A stretch of 64,000 nucleotides of DNA from an uncultured Ellagibacter sp. (GCA_934654815.1 CAKUGU010000002.1:1-64000), one strand, 5' to 3'. Shown: positions 47,954 through 56,096, counted from the first letter of the stretch. Program-made: numbers and translations. Notes: generated from the sequence alone by a model not told the origin.

Positions 47954-48098
47954 CGTGGACAGTTTCGCGCGATATGCGAGGAGTGGGAATTCTCTAGCAG
48001 CAGCCAACAAAACCCGACCTGGGGTTTTGTTGGCTGCTGCGGCGCATGAGGCGAACGAGAGGCTCGCGGCCCTCGCATATCGCGCGAAACTGTCCACG
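47954..48098. repeat. Palindromic intergenic element, copy D
   Basis: Perfect 28-base terminal inverted repeats (47954-47981 with 48071-48098). In the centre is a perfect 19-base hairpin (47997-48015 with 48022-48040) whose loop and top contain the core GACCTGGG (48016-48023, i.e. CCCAGGTC on the minus strand). It lies between convergent genes. The rest of the gap to 48271 has no clear feature beyond short GC-rich repeats near 48215-48262. Confidence 0.9.
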
Positions 48099-48271
48099 AG
48101 ATGCGGAAAAGCGGGAAGTTCCAGCGCGCGAATCGCGGCGGTTCAGGTGTGCGAACGCATAAGGAAACCCCACGTCGTAGGGGGACGGCGCGGGGTTGTC
48201 CACAAGAAAGAATGAGACGTGCGGGGCGCGTGGGGCTTGGGGCTCGCACGCCCCGCACGTGTGTCTGGCGC

Positions 48272-48679
48272 TTACGCGATTTTCTTCCCCGCGTGCTCGC
48301 CGGGCGTTACCGAGTAGACTTCTTCCACGTGCAGGAAGCACACGCCCTTGCTCGTGAAGTCGTATCCCATCGAACTTAAGATCTCCTTCACCTGGGCGGC
48401 CACCTGTTCATAGCGAGGACCCTCGTTTTCGTAGGTGACGGTGCCCTTCACCTGGAAGCCGCCCTCCTTGTCCCATGCCGACAGCGCGGCATGCGGGTTC
48501 TCTTTCAGGTTGGCGAGCGTCTTGTTCATGTATTGGTCGGAAACCATGACGGTTTCGGGGTCCATCGCCTGCTTCATGCTGACGGGGACCACGTTCGGCA
48601 TGCCGTTTGCGCAGGTGGAAAACGCAGCGGCGTATGCGTTGTTGATCATGTCCATGCATTCCTGCGGCATTTTGGCCAT
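48272..48679 (-). CDS. Pyridoxamine 5'-phosphate oxidase-like flavin-binding protein
   Basis: 135 residues with the split-barrel fold of small PNPOx-like proteins: AAFSTCANGMPNVVPVSMKQAMDPETVMVSD, then NPHAALSAWDKEGGFQVKGTVTYE. It probably binds FMN, F420 or a related cofactor, though the reaction is unknown. ATG with AAAGGAG upstream. It follows the OsmC gene on the same strand by 18 bases, so the two likely form an operon. Confidence 0.82.
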   Translation of the reverse strand: MAKMPQECMDMINNAYAAAFSTCANGMPNVVPVSMKQAMDPETVMVSDQYMNKTLANLKENPHAALSAWDKEGGFQVKGTVTYENEGPRYEQVAAQVKEILSSMGYDFTSKGVCFLHVEEVYSVTPGEHAGKKIA

Positions 48680-48697
48680 AAGGATCGCTCCTTTCGC

Positions 48698-49138
48698 CTA
48701 TTCGATGACGAGGTCGGTGCGCACGACCGGCACGGGGTTCTTCAAGCAGTCGCTTACCGGGCACTGCTTCTCGGCCAAATCGGCGAGCTTTTTCGCCGCT
48801 TCTTCGTCTGCACACTTCAGATGCACGGTGAAGCGTACTTCTTGAAGGCCGTTGCGCGCGTCGGGGTTCTTGCCCATGAAGCCGTCGGGATCGATGTCGC
48901 CTTCCGCCTCGATGCGGACCTTTTCCACTGGAACGCCCTGTGCGTCCGCGAAGATCAGCGTGGCGATGGTCTGGCATGCGGCGAACGAGCACAGTACGCC
49001 CTCGACGGGGTTCATGCCCTCGTTGCTGCCGCCCATTTCGCACGGCTCGTCGAAGGTGACTTCGAATCCGCGGCACGATGCCTTCACGGCCAGGCTGCTT
49101 CCCGTGCTTTCAACTGCGATTTTGCTCGTAGACAACAT
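48698..49138 (-). CDS. OsmC-family peroxiredoxin-like protein
   Basis: 146 residues of the OsmC/Ohr fold. One conserved cysteine is in VLCSFAACQTIATLI after GMNPVEG, and the second in KQCPVSDCLKNP, the spacing expected for thiol-dependent hydroperoxide reduction by YhfA/OsmC-like proteins. Start 49138 has GAAAGGGGAAACT upstream; ATG 49153 is another option. Probably co-transcribed with the PNPOx-like gene. Confidence 0.85.
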   Translation of the reverse strand: MLSTSKIAVESTGSSLAVKASCRGFEVTFDEPCEMGGSNEGMNPVEGVLCSFAACQTIATLIFADAQGVPVEKVRIEAEGDIDPDGFMGKNPDARNGLQEVRFTVHLKCADEEAAKKLADLAEKQCPVSDCLKNPVPVVRTDLVIE

Positions 49139-49289
49139 AGTTTCCCCTTTCATCGGCGCGTGCGGAACGTCTTTTGCGCTCTGCATCGTTGCAGGTCTTT
49201 GCCTGCTTGGGAACTGCCGTGCCGATGAAGTCGGCAGCCCCCAAGCAGGCAGCGCGCGTGCATCTCGCGCGCCGCCCGCTGCCGCGGTG

Positions 49290-49580
49290 CTACGCGACGG
49301 CATAGATGACGATGCTCGGGTCGGCGCTCCATGTGGGGGCAAGGCCGGTCGCGACGTCGTTTTTGAACAGGTCGCTTTCGAGGTAGGCCTTCGCATGCTC
49401 GATGGAGTCGAAGCCGTGGAGAACCTGGACGTCTTCGTCGCGAACGAGAAGGTCTTTGGTGAGCGCGCCCTCGATGGTGTCGAGGAAGGGCTGGCGGTAG
49501 TCGGTGTACACCTTCACTGCAGCGGGGCGGTTTTCCTCGGGGATGGTCATGGTGATCTGGAGATATGCTTTAACGGTCAT
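49290..49580 (-). CDS. Small ABM-fold-like protein
   Basis: 96 residues: TVKAYLQITMTIPEENRPAAVKVYTDYRQPFLDTIEGALTKDLLVRDEDVQVLHGFDSIEHAKAYLESDLF. Size and pattern resemble dimeric alpha-beta barrel (antibiotic biosynthesis monooxygenase-like) proteins. GGAAGGAACC ribosome binding site. It is divergent from the HxlR regulator, a common arrangement for HxlR targets, so it may be controlled by it. Function unknown. Confidence 0.7.
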   Translation of the reverse strand: MTVKAYLQITMTIPEENRPAAVKVYTDYRQPFLDTIEGALTKDLLVRDEDVQVLHGFDSIEHAKAYLESDLFKNDVATGLAPTWSADPSIVIYAVA

Positions 49581-49628
49581 GGTTCGTTCCTTCCGGCGGG
49601 TTGCTTGCAATGGCGTTTCGCTCGAGCT

Positions 49629-49732
49629 GGCACTCAAGATAGGCGCGCGACTTCGGGATTTGAAGACGTTCACGAAATATTGAGCCACTCAATCTTTTAT
49701 GAGTAACTTGTTTTGAACGAGGCTGCTTGAGT
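49629..49732. promoter_or_regulatory. Probable HxlR operators between divergent genes
   Basis: ATTGAG-CCA-CTCAAT is a perfect palindrome at 49679-49693. ACTCAAG at about 49632 and CTTGAGT at about 49726 repeat the half-site. They lie in the shared promoter region of the small ABM-like gene and the HxlR gene. Confidence 0.55.
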
Positions 49733-49805
49733 ACGCTTAATGCGTTTCGAGATGAGGGCCTGCGCTGCGTGCGACGCGTTGCGCCGAAAGGAAGGGAAGA
49801 GCGTT

Positions 49806-50186
49806 ATGCCGCGAAAGAGAAAGACGGAGAAGGACATCCGCTGTCCGCTCGAATACGGGCTCGACGTGTTCGGCGGCAAATGGAAGTCGCGCATCCTGTG
49901 CGTGCTGTCGGACGGCCCGCTGCGCTACGGCGTCATCCGCAGCGAGATGAGCAACGTGACCGACGCCGCGCTGTCGGGCGCATTGAAGGACCTTGTGGAA
50001 AACAAGCTGATCCAGCGCATCCAGTACGAGGAAATCCCTCCGCGCGTGGAATACGCGCTGACGCCGAAGGGCGTGTCGGTGATACCCGTTTTGCAGCATA
50101 TCTGCCAGTGGTCAGGGCTTTTCTACAAGGAAGACGCCGACGCGCTGCAGCTGCCGCGCTGTGAGCGGTGCGACTTCAAAAGCTAG
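49806..50186 (+). CDS. HxlR-family transcriptional regulator
   Basis: 126 residues. Winged HTH with RCPLEYGLDVFGGKWKSRILCVLSDGPLRYGVIRSEMSNVTDAALSGALKDLVENKLIQRI and YALTPKGVSVIPVLQHICQW, the full HxlR domain. A Cys near the start (DIRCPLEY) is placed as in thiol- or electrophile-sensing members, and a CERCDF motif ends the protein. Start 49806 with AAAGGAAGGGAAGAG upstream. Likely senses redox or aldehyde stress with the neighbouring OsmC and PNPOx-like genes; inference. Confidence 0.9.
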   Translation: MPRKRKTEKDIRCPLEYGLDVFGGKWKSRILCVLSDGPLRYGVIRSEMSNVTDAALSGALKDLVENKLIQRIQYEEIPPRVEYALTPKGVSVIPVLQHICQWSGLFYKEDADALQLPRCERCDFKS

Positions 50187-50255
50187 CAGGTTGCAAGGAC
50201 GGGCGCTTTTCGGAACAGCCTTTCGGAAGGCGTAAAGGCGTATCGAGCTCGATTT

Positions 50256-50416
50256 CGGGGCGTCGTGGACAGATTCACGCGAAATGCGAGGCCCAAGGGC
50301 CTCATATCTGCTTCGTGTGCCGTAGTAATCGGAAAAACCCCAGGTCGGATTTTGACGGTCACTACCTAAGAATTCCCGCTGCTCGCATATCGCGCGAAAT
50401 TGTCCACGACGCCCCG
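50256..50416. repeat. Palindromic intergenic element, copy E
   Basis: Arms of 35 bases (50256-50290 with 50382-50416) pair with two or three mismatches; the inner half matches copies B-D. Inside are a small hairpin AGGCCC/GGGCCT and the core AAAACCCCAGGTCGGATTTT with CCCAGGTC at 50339-50346, itself flanked by GTAGT/ACTAC. Lies between convergent genes. Confidence 0.88.
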
Positions 50417-50445
50417 AAAAACGGGAAGCTGCAGCGTGTGGAAGC

Positions 50446-51246
50446 CTATTTCAGGATGCTTCGGTAGATTTTCTCGTCCTCGTCGAGGTACACGTCGAAG
50501 ACGACGTGCATGTCGGCCTCGGGGTTCTCGCGAAGCCAGGTGCGCACCGTGTCGACGGCGATGGGTGCCGCTTCCTCTTGCGGGAACCCGAACACGCCGG
50601 TGGAGATGCAGCAGAAGGCGATGGACTTGCAGTGCCGCTCGGCCGCGGCGTCCAGGCAGTTTCTGTAGCAGGCCGCGAGCAGGCGCTTGTGCTGATCGGT
50701 CGGTTTCCCGCCTTCGACGATGGGGCCGACCGTGTGGATGACCATGCTCGAAGGCAGGTTGTAGGCGTTCGTCACTTTGGCCTGGCCGGTGGGCTCTTCG
50801 TGGCCCTGCGCCTTCATGATGGCGGCGCATTCAAGGCGCAACTGCACGCCTGCGAACGTGTGGATGGCGTTGTCGATGCAATGGTGGCCGGGAACCCAGC
50901 AGCCGAGGAGCTGCGAATTCGCGGCGTTCACGATGGCGTCGGCCGCAAGCGTGGTGATGTCGCCTTTCCATACGGCGATGTTCGGGTCGCCGGAACAGGG
51001 CGGGATGAGGCCGGCGTAGGTGATCCCCTCTTCCGAGATGATGGCGTGGAGCAGCTTGTCCTGCTTCGCCAGGAACTCCGCGCTCGCCGGAATCGGCAGA
51101 CGCGTGTTGCACAGCGCGCGGAACAGCTCCCATGCCTCGCCGAACGTGCCGGGAACGGCACAGGTCGCAAGCTCGTCGCGGGTGTCTTTGCGCTCGTCTT
51201 GCAGCGTGGTTATCAAAAATCGCAGGTCGTCTTCGATCGTTGCCAT
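50446..51246 (-). CDS. Zinc-type macrodomain protein-ADP-ribose hydrolase
   Basis: Removes ADP-ribose from proteins. 266 residues: a helical N-terminal extension (1-105), then the macrodomain with GDITTLAADAIVNAANSQLLGCWVPGHHCIDNAIH. The G-C-x-x-P-x-H-x-C-I-D-N-x-I-H pattern is that of the zinc-containing macrodomains found beside SirTM sirtuins. STGVFGFPQEEAA is the second nucleotide loop. Start 51246 with GAGAAGGAGCG upstream. The usual partners (SirTM, lipoate ligase, GcvH-like protein) are absent here, so it may reverse modifications made elsewhere. Confidence 0.88.
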   Translation of the reverse strand: MATIEDDLRFLITTLQDERKDTRDELATCAVPGTFGEAWELFRALCNTRLPIPASAEFLAKQDKLLHAIISEEGITYAGLIPPCSGDPNIAVWKGDITTLAADAIVNAANSQLLGCWVPGHHCIDNAIHTFAGVQLRLECAAIMKAQGHEEPTGQAKVTNAYNLPSSMVIHTVGPIVEGGKPTDQHKRLLAACYRNCLDAAAERHCKSIAFCCISTGVFGFPQEEAAPIAVDTVRTWLRENPEADMHVVFDVYLDEDEKIYRSILK

Positions 51247-51452
51247 GTTCGCTCCTTCTCCGTTTTGCCCCACAGCCTAGCATAGATGCCGGGCGACGAC
51301 GCTGAACGTGCTGGCGCAGGGGGCCGATTCCGCGACGATTCGGCAGCTCAATTCGGTTTGAGTGCTCACTATCCCGTTGCAAGATGCTAGACTAAAGCAA
51401 GTATTGACGCTCGTCCAAAACGGCGCCACCTCTTCGAGCAAGGAGTATTCCT

Positions 51453-52556
51453 ATGGACTACCAGGCGTATTACCGCAAAGTGACCGACGGAAACTACCAG
51501 GCGTACTACGATGCGATCGCTGCCGCCGAGCCGCGCGACCCGCTCGCGACGGCGCGCACGCGCGACGCGGAAGGGACCATCCCCGGGCAGGCGCGCGAGC
51601 GCATGTTCAACATCGCGGGCGAGATCCAGAACACGTCGCGCGAGTACGGCGTGCCGCTGCCGCCGTTGCTCGAGGGGTGCACCGTGGTCGATCTGTGCTG
51701 CGGGTCGGGTCGCGACACCTACCTGGCGGCTCAACTTGTGGGGCCTTCCGGCAAGGTCATCGGCGTCGAGCCGAACGCCGAGCGCATGCACATCGGGGAA
51801 AAGTACCTGGCGAAGGAAATGAAGCAGTTCGGCTACGACGAGCCGAACGTCGAGTTCCATCAGGGCTGTCCTGAGGATCTCTCGTTCATCCCTGACGGCT
51901 CGGTCGATGTCGTCATCTCCAACTGCACCTTCAATCTGTCGCCCGACAAGGCGCAGTATGTGCGCGAGGTGCAGCGCATCCTGAAGGAGGGCGGCGAGTG
52001 GTACTTCACTGACGTCTTCGCCGACCGCCGCATGGAAACCGAGATCTCCGACGACATCGAAAAGGTGGCGCTTCGTTTGGGCGGCGCCATGTACATCAAC
52101 GACTTCCGCCGCGTGGCTCAGCAGCTCGGCTTCAACGACCCGCGTTTCCTCATCACCAACAAGGCGCCCGTGAGCGACAAGGAGGCGGAGCTCTTCCCGA
52201 ACACCGCGTTCGCGACGATCACGAGCCGCTTGGTGAACACCCCGTACACCTCCGATGTGTGCGAGGACTACGGCGAGTTCGTCGCCTACAAGGGCGGGCT
52301 TCCCGACTATCCCGATTACTTCCTGTTCGATAAGGACATCAAGTTCCCCGTGGGCAAGGAATGCCACGTGTGCAACAACGTGTCGAGCCTGGTCATCCCT
52401 GAGTTTGGCGGGCGCTACGCGTCGGTGTTCGAGTACAAGGGCAGCCGCGACCACCACGTGGGAGACACCCATGGTGACCATATCATCAAGGTTGCCCCCG
52501 ATTTCGACGGCGTCGTCGACGAAGATGACCAGCCCGTGCGCGTTTCCTGCTGCTAA
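51453..52556 (+). CDS. ArsM-like SAM methyltransferase lacking canonical arsenic cysteines
   Basis: 367 residues. SAM motif I VVDLCCGSGRDTYLAAQLVGP near residues 77-97; the following VISNCTFNLSPDK (Cys158) and a C-terminal domain GGLPDYPDYFLFDKDIKFPVGKECHVCNN match ArsM arsenite methyltransferases. Of the three arsenic-binding cysteines only Cys158 is kept: the first site reads EYGVPLPP (YGCG in ArsM) and the third LRLGGAMY (ECLGGA in ArsM). Instead it has CHVCNN and a C-terminal SCC. First gene of the arsenic cluster. It may methylate a different substrate or use other thiols. Confidence 0.85.
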   Translation: MDYQAYYRKVTDGNYQAYYDAIAAAEPRDPLATARTRDAEGTIPGQARERMFNIAGEIQNTSREYGVPLPPLLEGCTVVDLCCGSGRDTYLAAQLVGPSGKVIGVEPNAERMHIGEKYLAKEMKQFGYDEPNVEFHQGCPEDLSFIPDGSVDVVISNCTFNLSPDKAQYVREVQRILKEGGEWYFTDVFADRRMETEISDDIEKVALRLGGAMYINDFRRVAQQLGFNDPRFLITNKAPVSDKEAELFPNTAFATITSRLVNTPYTSDVCEDYGEFVAYKGGLPDYPDYFLFDKDIKFPVGKECHVCNNVSSLVIPEFGGRYASVFEYKGSRDHHVGDTHGDHIIKVAPDFDGVVDEDDQPVRVSCC

Positions 52557-52582
52557 CGCTGGTAGAATAGACTGAATTGTGC

Positions 52583-52610
52583 GGGGCCGCAGGCGTTGGC
52601 GGCCCCTTTT
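52583..52610 (+). terminator. Hairpin with T-run between the ArsM-like and GTPase genes
   Basis: Perfect eight-base stem GGGGCCGC/GCGGCCCC, eight-base loop, TTTT. The short T-run and the GTPase start only 19 bases later suggest partial termination or attenuation within the cluster. Confidence 0.65.
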
Positions 52611-52628
52611 CGTGAAAAGGAGAGTCAC

Positions 52629-53717
52629 GTGGACAAGATCCGCTTCATGGTTATGAGCGGCTTTCTGGGCGCGGGTAAAACCACGACCATGATCGCGCTT
52701 GCGGAATACATGGACCGCAACATCGGCAAGACCGCCATCATCGCGAACGATTTGGGCGCGAACCTCGTCGATACGAGCCTGACGCAGACGTCGGGCTGCA
52801 CGGTGGCAGAAATCGGCAACGACTGCATCTGCTACCAGATGGACAACACGACCGACCAGATCCGTCGCTTGCGCGACAAGGAAGGCGCCACGTTCGTCAT
52901 GAGCGACATCCCCGGGTGCGGGGTCGGCGCGCTCGACCATGTGTACCACACGCTGCACGACAACAATGCCGACGAGTTCATCCTCTCGCCGTTCACCGTG
53001 CTCGTCGACCCTGAACGTTTGCGCATGATCATGCCCGAGCACGCCGACATCAACCTTCCCGAAGAGCTCGTCTACCTGCTGAAACTGCAGCTTGAGGAAG
53101 CCGATCTCATCGTGCTCAACAAGATCGACCTGCTCGATGACGAGACGATCGACCGCTATATGGGCTTTTTGCACGAGGCGTGCCCCGACATTCCCGCGAT
53201 GAAGATTTCGGCGCGCGACAAGACGGGCATCCCCGAGCTTGCCGAGTACCTCACCACGCACACAACCGAGCTCAAGAACTTCTCGGTCCGCAACAACGAG
53301 GAGTTCGCCGAGGCCGAGGCGAAGCTCACGTGGTACAACCGCCGCCTCTACCTGAAGACGAAGGACGGCAGCAAGGTCGATTGCAACGCCGTCGTCGACG
53401 ACTTGATCGAGGGCATCCGCATGGGGCTCATCGAGAAGAAGCGCAACGTACCGCATCTGAAGACTTTCGCCACCTCGGGCAACGGCGACTTCAACAAGGC
53501 GTCGCTCATCGGCGTCGACTACGATATTGAGTATGCGCAGCAGTTCCTGCGCGACCACAAGAACATGCGCATGATCATCAACGCGCGCGCCGTGTGCGAA
53601 TCGCGCCCGCTCGCCCGCATCATGGACGACGCGCTCGACGAGGTGTGCGACAAGTACGACCTCGATTGCCAGGTGTTCTTCACCGAATGCTTCGGCATGG
53701 CCGACGAGGGCCGATAA
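52629..53717 (+). CDS. G3E-family P-loop GTPase (COG0523/CobW-like)
   Basis: 362 residues. SGFLGAGKTT (Walker A, residues 10-19), a switch region with VMSDIPGCGVGALDH, and NKIDLLD (G4) mark the G3E family of metal-insertion GTPases and chaperones (HypB, UreG, CobW, MeaB). Where COG0523 proteins have CxCC it has CICY (Cys66, Cys68). GTG start with AAAAGGAGAG upstream. A clear C-terminal domain follows, ending in CQVFFTECFGM. Lying between two ArsM homologues, it may deliver or load a metal(loid) or a corrinoid partner; its client is unknown. Confidence 0.8.
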   Translation: MDKIRFMVMSGFLGAGKTTTMIALAEYMDRNIGKTAIIANDLGANLVDTSLTQTSGCTVAEIGNDCICYQMDNTTDQIRRLRDKEGATFVMSDIPGCGVGALDHVYHTLHDNNADEFILSPFTVLVDPERLRMIMPEHADINLPEELVYLLKLQLEEADLIVLNKIDLLDDETIDRYMGFLHEACPDIPAMKISARDKTGIPELAEYLTTHTTELKNFSVRNNEEFAEAEAKLTWYNRRLYLKTKDGSKVDCNAVVDDLIEGIRMGLIEKKRNVPHLKTFATSGNGDFNKASLIGVDYDIEYAQQFLRDHKNMRMIINARAVCESRPLARIMDDALDEVCDKYDLDCQVFFTECFGMADEGR

Positions 53718-53718
53718 T

Positions 53719-53876
53719 TTCGCTGGTCTGACGACCAGCGAATACGCCGACGCTGCGAGGCCTTTTGACGGCACAGCTGGCGCTCCAAGATTTTCTCACG
53801 TGCGGAAAGCACGCTTCGAAAATCTTTCCCGCCATCTGTGCTCGTCAAAAGGCCTCTCGCTGACGTTTTCGGCGCA
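53719..53876. repeat. Giant imperfect palindrome 1 upstream of the ArsM-ArsS gene
   Basis: A perfect ten-base hairpin (53719-53728 with 53733-53742) is followed by a long fold-back: arms about 53744-53782 and 53830-53876 share GCGAGGCCTTTTGACG.CACAG and its complement, and the loop carries AGATTTTC..GTGC..GCAC..GAAAATCT. Nearly the whole 158-base stretch can pair with itself. Confidence 0.8.
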
Positions 53877-53897
53877 GTGTATTGGGGAAAGCTTGGA

Positions 53898-54012
53898 GCT
53901 CGGCGAATCGGGCGGTGCCCATAAAGCGAGTTCCGCACGAGCCGAACAGCCCAGTGGGCTGTTCGTGCGAGCAGGACTGCCGAGCGACTGGGCATTGCCC
54001 GACTCGCCGAGC
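53898..54012. repeat. Giant imperfect palindrome 2 upstream of the ArsM-ArsS gene
   Basis: Arms 53898-53921 and 53989-54012 (GCTCGGCG..TCGGGC..TGCCCA type) enclose an inner stem AACAGCCCA/TGGGCTGTT continued by CGCACG/CGTGCG. It ends 27 bases before the start codon, so the leader of the downstream gene would be strongly structured. Confidence 0.8.
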
Positions 54013-54038
54013 GGTGGTGCAGCTTTAACGGAGGTTGT

Positions 54039-56084
54039 ATGACAGACGTGAAGACAGACATTCGCGCTCAGGTGCGTGAGTATTACGGCAAGACGCTTGG
54101 CGGGTCCGACGACTTGAAGACCAACGCGTGCTGCTGCTCGACCGAACGGCCGCCGAGATACGTGCTCGACGTGATGCCCGACATCGCCGACGAGATCGTT
54201 GAGCGGTTCTACGGTTGCGGCTCTCCCATTCCGCCGGCGCTCGAAGGCGCCACGGTGGTCGACTTGGGTTGCGGTACAGGTCGCGACGTGTACGTGCTTT
54301 CGAAGCTCGTCGGCCCGACCGGGCGCGTTATCGGCGTCGACATGACGCCCGAACAGCTCGCCGTCGCCGAGAAGCATCAAGACGAGCAAGCTGCGAAGTT
54401 CGGTTTCGAACATTCCAACGTGGAATTCAAGGCCGGCTACATCGAGGATTTGGAATCGCTCGGCATCGAGGACGGCACGGTCGATTTGGTCGTTTCCAAC
54501 TGCGTCATCAACCTCTCGCCGTTCAAGGACCAGGTGTTCTCCGAGATCTACCGTGTGCTGAAGCCCGGCGGCGAGCTGTACTTCTCCGACGTGTTCTGCG
54601 ATCGTCGCATGTCCGACGAGCTGCGCGCCGACCCGGTGCTGCGCGGAGAGTGCCTTGGCGGCGCGCTCTACATCGACGATTTCCGTCGCATGATGGCGAA
54701 GCACGGCTGGGCAAGCTACGTCTTCACCGTGGTGGACGACATACATGTGTCCGACCTGGCTCTCGAGACGAAGCTCGGGTTCACGTCGTTCACGTCCCGT
54801 ACGGTGCGCGCCATCAAGGCGGAAGGCCTTGAAGACGCCGAGGAGAACTACGGTCAGGTGGCGCGCTACGAGGGAGGCATGCCCGAGATGCCACGCTACT
54901 TCGATTTCACCGATGAGCTGCGCTTCATCAAGGGGCGCGACTATGCGGTGAGCGGCAATATGGCGTGCATGCTCGAGCAATCGCGCTACGGCAAGTACTT
55001 TTCCATTACGCCGCGCGGCGCGCATCGCGGACCGTTCGACCTCGAGCGCGCCCAGCAGGCTCTGGAGCTTCGTCGCGGGAAGCAGAAGGTCGACCTCGCG
55101 TACCTGAACGCCGCGTGCGAACGCGCCGGTATCCCGTCGTTCTACGATCGCGTGAACCTTCCCGATATCCTGCAAACCAACGAGCGTCAAACGACCATGC
55201 AGGTCAACGTCACGTATGCGTGCAACCTGGCGTGCCGTCACTGCTATCTGGAATGCGGGCCTAAGAACACGCAGGCCATGTCGCGCGAGACGATGGAGCA
55301 GGTGCTCGCGGCATTCGTCGCGGGCGGTTACAAGATGCTCGATGTGACGGGCGGCTCGCCCGAAATGCATCCCGACTGCGAGTGGTTCTTGCGCGAAGGC
55401 GCGAAGGTCGCCGACAAAGTGATCGTGCGCACGAACCTGACGCTCGAAAGCAAGCCCGAATACGAGCATTTCCTGCGCGTGTTCGCGGAGATCGGCGCCG
55501 ATGTGTGCGTGTCGCTGCCATATTTCGACGCGGAGAACGCCGATGCGCAGCGTGGGCGCGGCGTGTTCGAGCGCGCGGTGGCGAACATCCGCAAGCTCAA
55601 CGAGCTGGGCTACGGGCGCGAAGGCGGACCGAAGCTCGAAATCGTGTACAACGTGGCGGGGCCGTTCCTGCCGCCGCCGCAAGCGCTTCTGGCCGATGCG
55701 TATCGCGTGAAGCTGACCGAGCAGCAGGGCATCGACTTCAATGAGCTCTACGCGTTCAACAACTTCCCGCTCGGGCGGTTCGCGATGGATTTGGCCGACG
55801 CAGGTCTGACGGAGGATTACCTGAAGCTTCTGCACGACAACTTCAACGCGTTCGCGGTGGGCAAGATCATGTGCCGCGACCAGGTGAATGTCGACTACGA
55901 CGGGCGCCTGTACGACTGCGAGTGCAACCACGTGCTGGAGATGCCCATCCGGATCGACGGGCGCGATGCGACGGTGGCTGACATCATGGACGCGCCTTTG
56001 CCGACGCGCGAAGTGCGCACGAATCCGGTGTGCTACAGCTGTGCCGCCGGGGCCGGCTCAAGCTGCGGTGGGTCGCTTATTTAG
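54039..56084 (+). CDS. ArsM-ArsS fusion: arsenite methyltransferase joined to arsenosugar radical SAM enzyme
   Basis: 681 residues, two enzymes in one chain. N-terminal ~350 residues: SAM methyltransferase of the ArsM type, SAM motif VVDLGCGTGRD, with all three arsenic-site cysteines (Cys60 in YGCGSP, Cys155 in SNCVINLS, Cys205 in GECLGG) plus a CCC run at 31-33. C-terminal ~300 residues: radical SAM with CNLACRHC (CX3CX2C: 395, 399, 402) and the DUF3641-type second half ending CYSCAAGAGSSCGG, as in ArsS, which joins a deoxyadenosyl group to dimethylarsenic in oxo-arsenosugar synthesis. ATG preceded by CGGAGGTTGT. Cytosolic. The fused form is unusual; see findings. Confidence 0.9.
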   Translation: MTDVKTDIRAQVREYYGKTLGGSDDLKTNACCCSTERPPRYVLDVMPDIADEIVERFYGCGSPIPPALEGATVVDLGCGTGRDVYVLSKLVGPTGRVIGVDMTPEQLAVAEKHQDEQAAKFGFEHSNVEFKAGYIEDLESLGIEDGTVDLVVSNCVINLSPFKDQVFSEIYRVLKPGGELYFSDVFCDRRMSDELRADPVLRGECLGGALYIDDFRRMMAKHGWASYVFTVVDDIHVSDLALETKLGFTSFTSRTVRAIKAEGLEDAEENYGQVARYEGGMPEMPRYFDFTDELRFIKGRDYAVSGNMACMLEQSRYGKYFSITPRGAHRGPFDLERAQQALELRRGKQKVDLAYLNAACERAGIPSFYDRVNLPDILQTNERQTTMQVNVTYACNLACRHCYLECGPKNTQAMSRETMEQVLAAFVAGGYKMLDVTGGSPEMHPDCEWFLREGAKVADKVIVRTNLTLESKPEYEHFLRVFAEIGADVCVSLPYFDAENADAQRGRGVFERAVANIRKLNELGYGREGGPKLEIVYNVAGPFLPPPQALLADAYRVKLTEQQGIDFNELYAFNNFPLGRFAMDLADAGLTEDYLKLLHDNFNAFAVGKIMCRDQVNVDYDGRLYDCECNHVLEMPIRIDGRDATVADIMDAPLPTREVRTNPVCYSCAAGAGSSCGGSLI

Positions 56085-56096
56085 AGAAGTGCGCTG

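Noticed and set aside
53800..54042. Small plus-strand open frame between the GTPase and the ArsM-ArsS gene
   Set aside because: It runs straight through both large palindromes, lacks a ribosome binding site and has no recognisable domain.
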